Positions 7,703 through 9,490 of a stretch of 9,490 nucleotides of DNA are shown in pieces. The position numbers and the translations under genes are program-made. Under the pieces are notes generated by a model, which saw only the letters and a program-made list of their open reading frames with translations, was not told the DNA's origin and searched no databases. Source of the DNA: Ignavibacteria bacterium (GTDB lineage Bacteria; Bacteroidota; Ignavibacteria; UBA10030; UBA6906); assembly GCA_029859455.1 (NCBI GenBank), contig JAOUDE010000088.1, forward strand, positions 1-9,490. The letters are read 5' to 3'. How positions within the stretch are numbered: position 1 is the first letter of the stretch; every line of letters begins with the position of its first letter.

Positions 7703-8018
7703 GGGAGTGTTCCTTTCGGTTGATGGTGGTCTGTGTTCTGAGCAACGTATAAATTCTGTGGAGAATAACGATCAATGCGAGCGGACCGAGGATATGGGCG
7801 TCCAGTGCCTCAGTGATTTGCCCGCCCAGGAGAAGGGAAATCGACTCTCCGAGTCCGCATCCGGGACAGGTTCCCGGTCCGATCAGTGCGGAGAAACAGA
7901 GGCGGGGAGCCGGGATCGTCCGTTCCACGTTGAGAAGGAAGAGATATGTGAGGCCGCTGATCCAGAATGTTAATTCCAGGGGAATACGGCGGAGGCGGAC
8001 TAACAGTCGATTGATCAA
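7674..8018 (-). CDS. DUF2752 family membrane protein (start uncertain)
   Basis: A small membrane protein with two hydrophobic segments (about 16-31 and 73-93) flanking the DUF2752 signature CPGCGL (51-56), with a further Cys41 ten residues earlier. Numbering assumes a start at TTG 8018, which gives 114 residues, close to the family's usual size. That TTG has no Shine-Dalgarno sequence and lies inside a 10-bp palindrome, so the start is weakly supported. The frame stays open upstream to 8384, but an ATG there would run antisense through the 5' end of the divergent barrel gene and adds unrelated sequence. The 3' end overlaps the TM2 gene by 29 bp. The biochemical function of DUF2752 is unknown; the Cys-x-x-Cys may bind metal or be redox-active. 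The domain call is firm and the 5' end is not. Confidence 0.78.
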   Translation of the reverse strand: MINRLLVRLRRIPLELTFWISGLTYLFLLNVERTIPAPRLCFSALIGPGTCPGCGLGESISLLLGGQITEALDAHILGPLALIVILHRIYTLLRTQTTINRKEHSHGETHATAP

Positions 8019-8019
8019 T
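8010..8019. repeat. 10-bp perfect palindrome in the divergent region
   Basis: ATTGATCAAT reads identically on both strands and is flanked by AT-rich sequence (TATATAG). It covers the presumed TTG start of the DUF2752 gene and sits at the edge of the divergent intergenic region. It could be an operator half or just AT-rich chance. No second copy was noticed nearby. Confidence 0.3.
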
Positions 8020-8135
8020 ATATAGAGGCCCGGTGATGAACGAGAAGTGGAAGCCTGCAGGGATGAGCCACCTGAAGGTAACGAACAGGTCAGGGGAATG
8101 CAAGATCCAAAAGAGTGAACGATGATTCCACGGTG

Positions 8136-8164
8136 TTGTTTCAGAAAAGGAAAAACCGTATCAT
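8136..8164 (+). promoter_or_regulatory. Candidate sigma70-like promoter for the barrel gene
   Basis: TTGTTT (8136-8141) and TATCAT (8159-8164) are separated by 17 bases. The -10 matches TATAAT at five of six positions. The -35 has the TTG core only. Predicted transcription would begin near 8171, leaving a leader of about 44 bases before the GTG. A weaker alternative, TTGAAA at 8166-8171 with TGACAT at 8189-8194, has a poor -10. If the host is Bacteroidota, its sigma factor consensus differs, so this remains tentative. Confidence 0.35.
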
Positions 8165-8202
8165 CTTGAAAGCCGTGCAGCGTATGTCTGACATTTAGAT
8201 CT

Positions 8203-8208
8203 GGAGGG
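8203..8208 (+). promoter_or_regulatory. Strong Shine-Dalgarno that fixes the GTG start at 8215
   Basis: GGAGGG lies six bases before GTG at 8215, an ideal spacing. The nearer ATG at 8210 is followed by TTG and TGA, so it cannot start a protein. That leaves the GTG as the only start consistent with the downstream signal peptide. Confidence 0.8.
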
Positions 8209-8214
8209 TATGTT

Positions 8215-9490
8215 GTGAGAAAGGTGCGCTTGTCCGTCAACGCCGCTGTTGCGGTCGTCCTGCTTCTTTCCTCTTTTTTCTCTCCCGCCCGATCCCAGGA
8301 AATATTTGATGCCCTCAGGCTTTCAGGCCGAGGGGGAACATTCAACGCCGCAGCCCTCGGGATGGGAAACGCATATTCGACCATCGGCTACGATTACTCC
8401 GGCGTACGATTGAATCCAGCCACCATGGGCGTGGTGCGAAGCGCCACGGCAATCTGGTCGGTCAACACGAACTACTTCCCCGGTACCACCGGGTTGGAAG
8501 GAAGCCCGACCGAGTTTTTCTCGACCTCCAGTACGACGTTCAGTCAGACAGGGTTAATCGTCCCGTTTGGAGCTGATTCGGGAGGATTTGTTCTGGCCGG
8601 TGGGTTTACCCAGTCCAAGGACTATAACGCCAGCATGAAGTATGACGCGTTCAACCCGGGAAACACCTCGTATGTGCAGACGCTCGTCGGACGGAATGAT
8701 CCGTTCATGCGTGACCTGGGACTGAGCTATGAGACGTTCCACCCTCAGACCGGAGCGTACGTTGGAGATTCGACAGTGATCCGCGGAAACCTCCAGGAAA
8801 GGGGCTTCATGTATGACCAGGGCGGGCTGGTCCATGTTTCACTCGGTTTCAGCTATGAGGTCGCCCCAAGTATCTTCATCGGAGCGAGCGGGAACTATGC
8901 AACCGGCAACTACCTCAGTGATCGCGAGTATATCGAAGTGGATACAACCGATGCGTACGGGACCGGGATTCAAACAAACCCTGCGGACCCGCTTACCGCA
9001 GACTTCCAGCGCCTGTATGTCCACGATGTTCGCAGCAACTCGTACACCGGCTGGGATGTCAAAGTCGGCCTTCTGTACAAGTTCTATAACTTCATCGCAA
9101 TCAGTGCCGCGTTCAAGGCACCGTTCAGTCATCAGGTGACGGAGCTGAGAAGCCTGAGTGGCTATGCCGACTATGAGGGTGGACGAAGGGTCGAAGTCCC
9201 CAATACCCAGACGGAGATCAGATACACAACGATCCCTGCCTTCGAGGCAACCGTTGGCGGAATGGTGAACCTCTGGATTCTTACGGTTGCCCTGGAAGGA
9301 ACATACATCGACTATACCCAGATTGATTTCCCGAGCGGGGTGGAATTGCCGGTTCGTTCGCTTGCAATAAAAGAAATAAAGGAACGACTCACACCTGTTG
9401 TGAACCTGAACGGTGGTGCGGAGTTCCGGCTCCCGTTCACGGGCCTGGTCGCCAGAGCAGGTTTCATGTACCGACCATCCCCGCTCAAGG
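8215..9490 (+). CDS. Outer-membrane beta-barrel protein, OmpP1/FadL/PorV-like (partial)
   Basis: An open frame of 425 codons runs from GTG at 8215 to the right edge without a stop, so the C-terminus is missing. Residues 1-28 form a signal peptide (MRKVRLS, hydrophobic AVAVVLLLSSFF, then SPARSQ). The mature N-terminus has AALGMGNAYSTIGYDYSGVR followed by LNPATMG (about 46-72). This resembles the Ala-Leu-Gly-Met-Gly ... Asn-Pro-Ala motif at the start of OmpP1/FadL and PorV/PorQ barrels. The rest shows alternating hydrophobic and aromatic strands with polar Asn/Gly/Asp-rich loops, for example SATAIWSVN, VHVSLGFSYEV and VKVGLLYKFYNF. These fit outer-membrane strands. It could transport hydrophobic compounds or assist secretion as PorV does. 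It is divergent from the DUF2752 gene. The exact family is less certain than the barrel nature. Confidence 0.8.
   Translation, partial: MRKVRLSVNAAVAVVLLLSSFFSPARSQEIFDALRLSGRGGTFNAAALGMGNAYSTIGYDYSGVRLNPATMGVVRSATAIWSVNTNYFPGTTGLEGSPTEFFSTSSTTFSQTGLIVPFGADSGGFVLAGGFTQSKDYNASMKYDAFNPGNTSYVQTLVGRNDPFMRDLGLSYETFHPQTGAYVGDSTVIRGNLQERGFMYDQGGLVHVSLGFSYEVAPSIFIGASGNYATGNYLSDREYIEVDTTDAYGTGIQTNPADPLTADFQRLYVHDVRSNSYTGWDVKVGLLYKFYNFIAISAAFKAPFSHQVTELRSLSGYADYEGGRRVEVPNTQTEIRYTTIPAFEATVGGMVNLWILTVALEGTYIDYTQIDFPSGVELPVRSLAIKEIKERLTPVVNLNGGAEFRLPFTGLVARAGFMYRPSPLK

Larger units (their letters stand above)
8019..8214. other. Divergent intergenic region
   Basis: These 196 bp separate the minus-strand block from the plus-strand barrel gene. 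The region contains an A-rich stretch around 8141-8157 and the best plus-strand promoter candidate (8136-8164). For the minus strand only a poor match is seen, TTGCAT and TACCTT separated by 17 bases, which I do not call. No terminator or structured RNA is evident. Both transcription units presumably start here. Confidence 0.6.

Noticed and set aside
7810..8103. 97-codon minus-strand ORF starting at ATG 8103
   Set aside because: It is in a different frame from the DUF2752 signature and its Pro/Arg/Ser-rich product has no family features.
8054..8104. Minus-strand promoter candidate TTGCAT-17-TACCTT for the DUF2752 block
   Set aside because: Each hexamer matches the consensus at only three of six positions, which is not above chance.

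Overview
The window looks like a chromosomal segment from a GC-rich Gram-negative bacterium. It encodes an inner-membrane ABC exporter with a periplasmic adaptor, a large secreted zinc carboxypeptidase-like protein and an outer-membrane beta-barrel of the OmpP1/FadL/PorV type. The adjacent TM2 and DUF2752 genes and the M14 peptidase with its long C-terminal extension suggest the FCB superphylum (Bacteroidota, Ignavibacteriota, Gemmatimonadota and related candidate phyla). That placement is inference from gene content only. No RNA genes, insertion sequences, CRISPR arrays or phage genes are visible.

Layout: everything from about 8018 down to base 1 is on the minus strand, and one gene from 8215 to the right edge is on the plus strand. 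In transcription order the minus-strand genes are: a DUF2752 protein (7674-8018, start uncertain), a TM2-domain protein (7352-7702, overlapping the previous gene by 29 bp), an M14 metallopeptidase (4532-7321), a DUF423 membrane protein (4134-4517), an unrecognised single-span membrane protein (3635-4042), then a four-gene ABC export module. The module is a periplasmic adaptor (2374-3561), an ATPase (1675-2337), a FtsX/MacB-type permease (504-1670) and a second, different permease (1-499, cut by the window edge). Gaps within the module are 36, 4 and 4 bp, which supports co-transcription and translational coupling. Gaps further upstream (73, about 90, 14 and 30 bp) also contain no convincing terminator, so the whole block could be read as one transcript.

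The plus-strand gene (8215-9490, running off the right edge) starts with GTG behind a strong Shine-Dalgarno sequence. It is divergent from the DUF2752 gene, and the 196-bp intergenic region between them holds the best promoter candidate seen.

Functionally, the adaptor, ATPase and two permeases should form a MacB/LolCDE-like machine that moves a substrate outward from the inner membrane or periplasm. No TolC-type outer-membrane partner is visible in the window. The M14 protein should act after export and retains all expected zinc and catalytic residues. The remaining small membrane proteins are conserved or unknown families with no firm functional link to it. I see no clearly new system. The points most worth a second look are the two-permease export module, a seven-codon leader overlapping the adaptor start, the barrel gene's GTG start with its overlapping two-codon ORF, the unknown 135-residue protein and the extended M14 peptidase.
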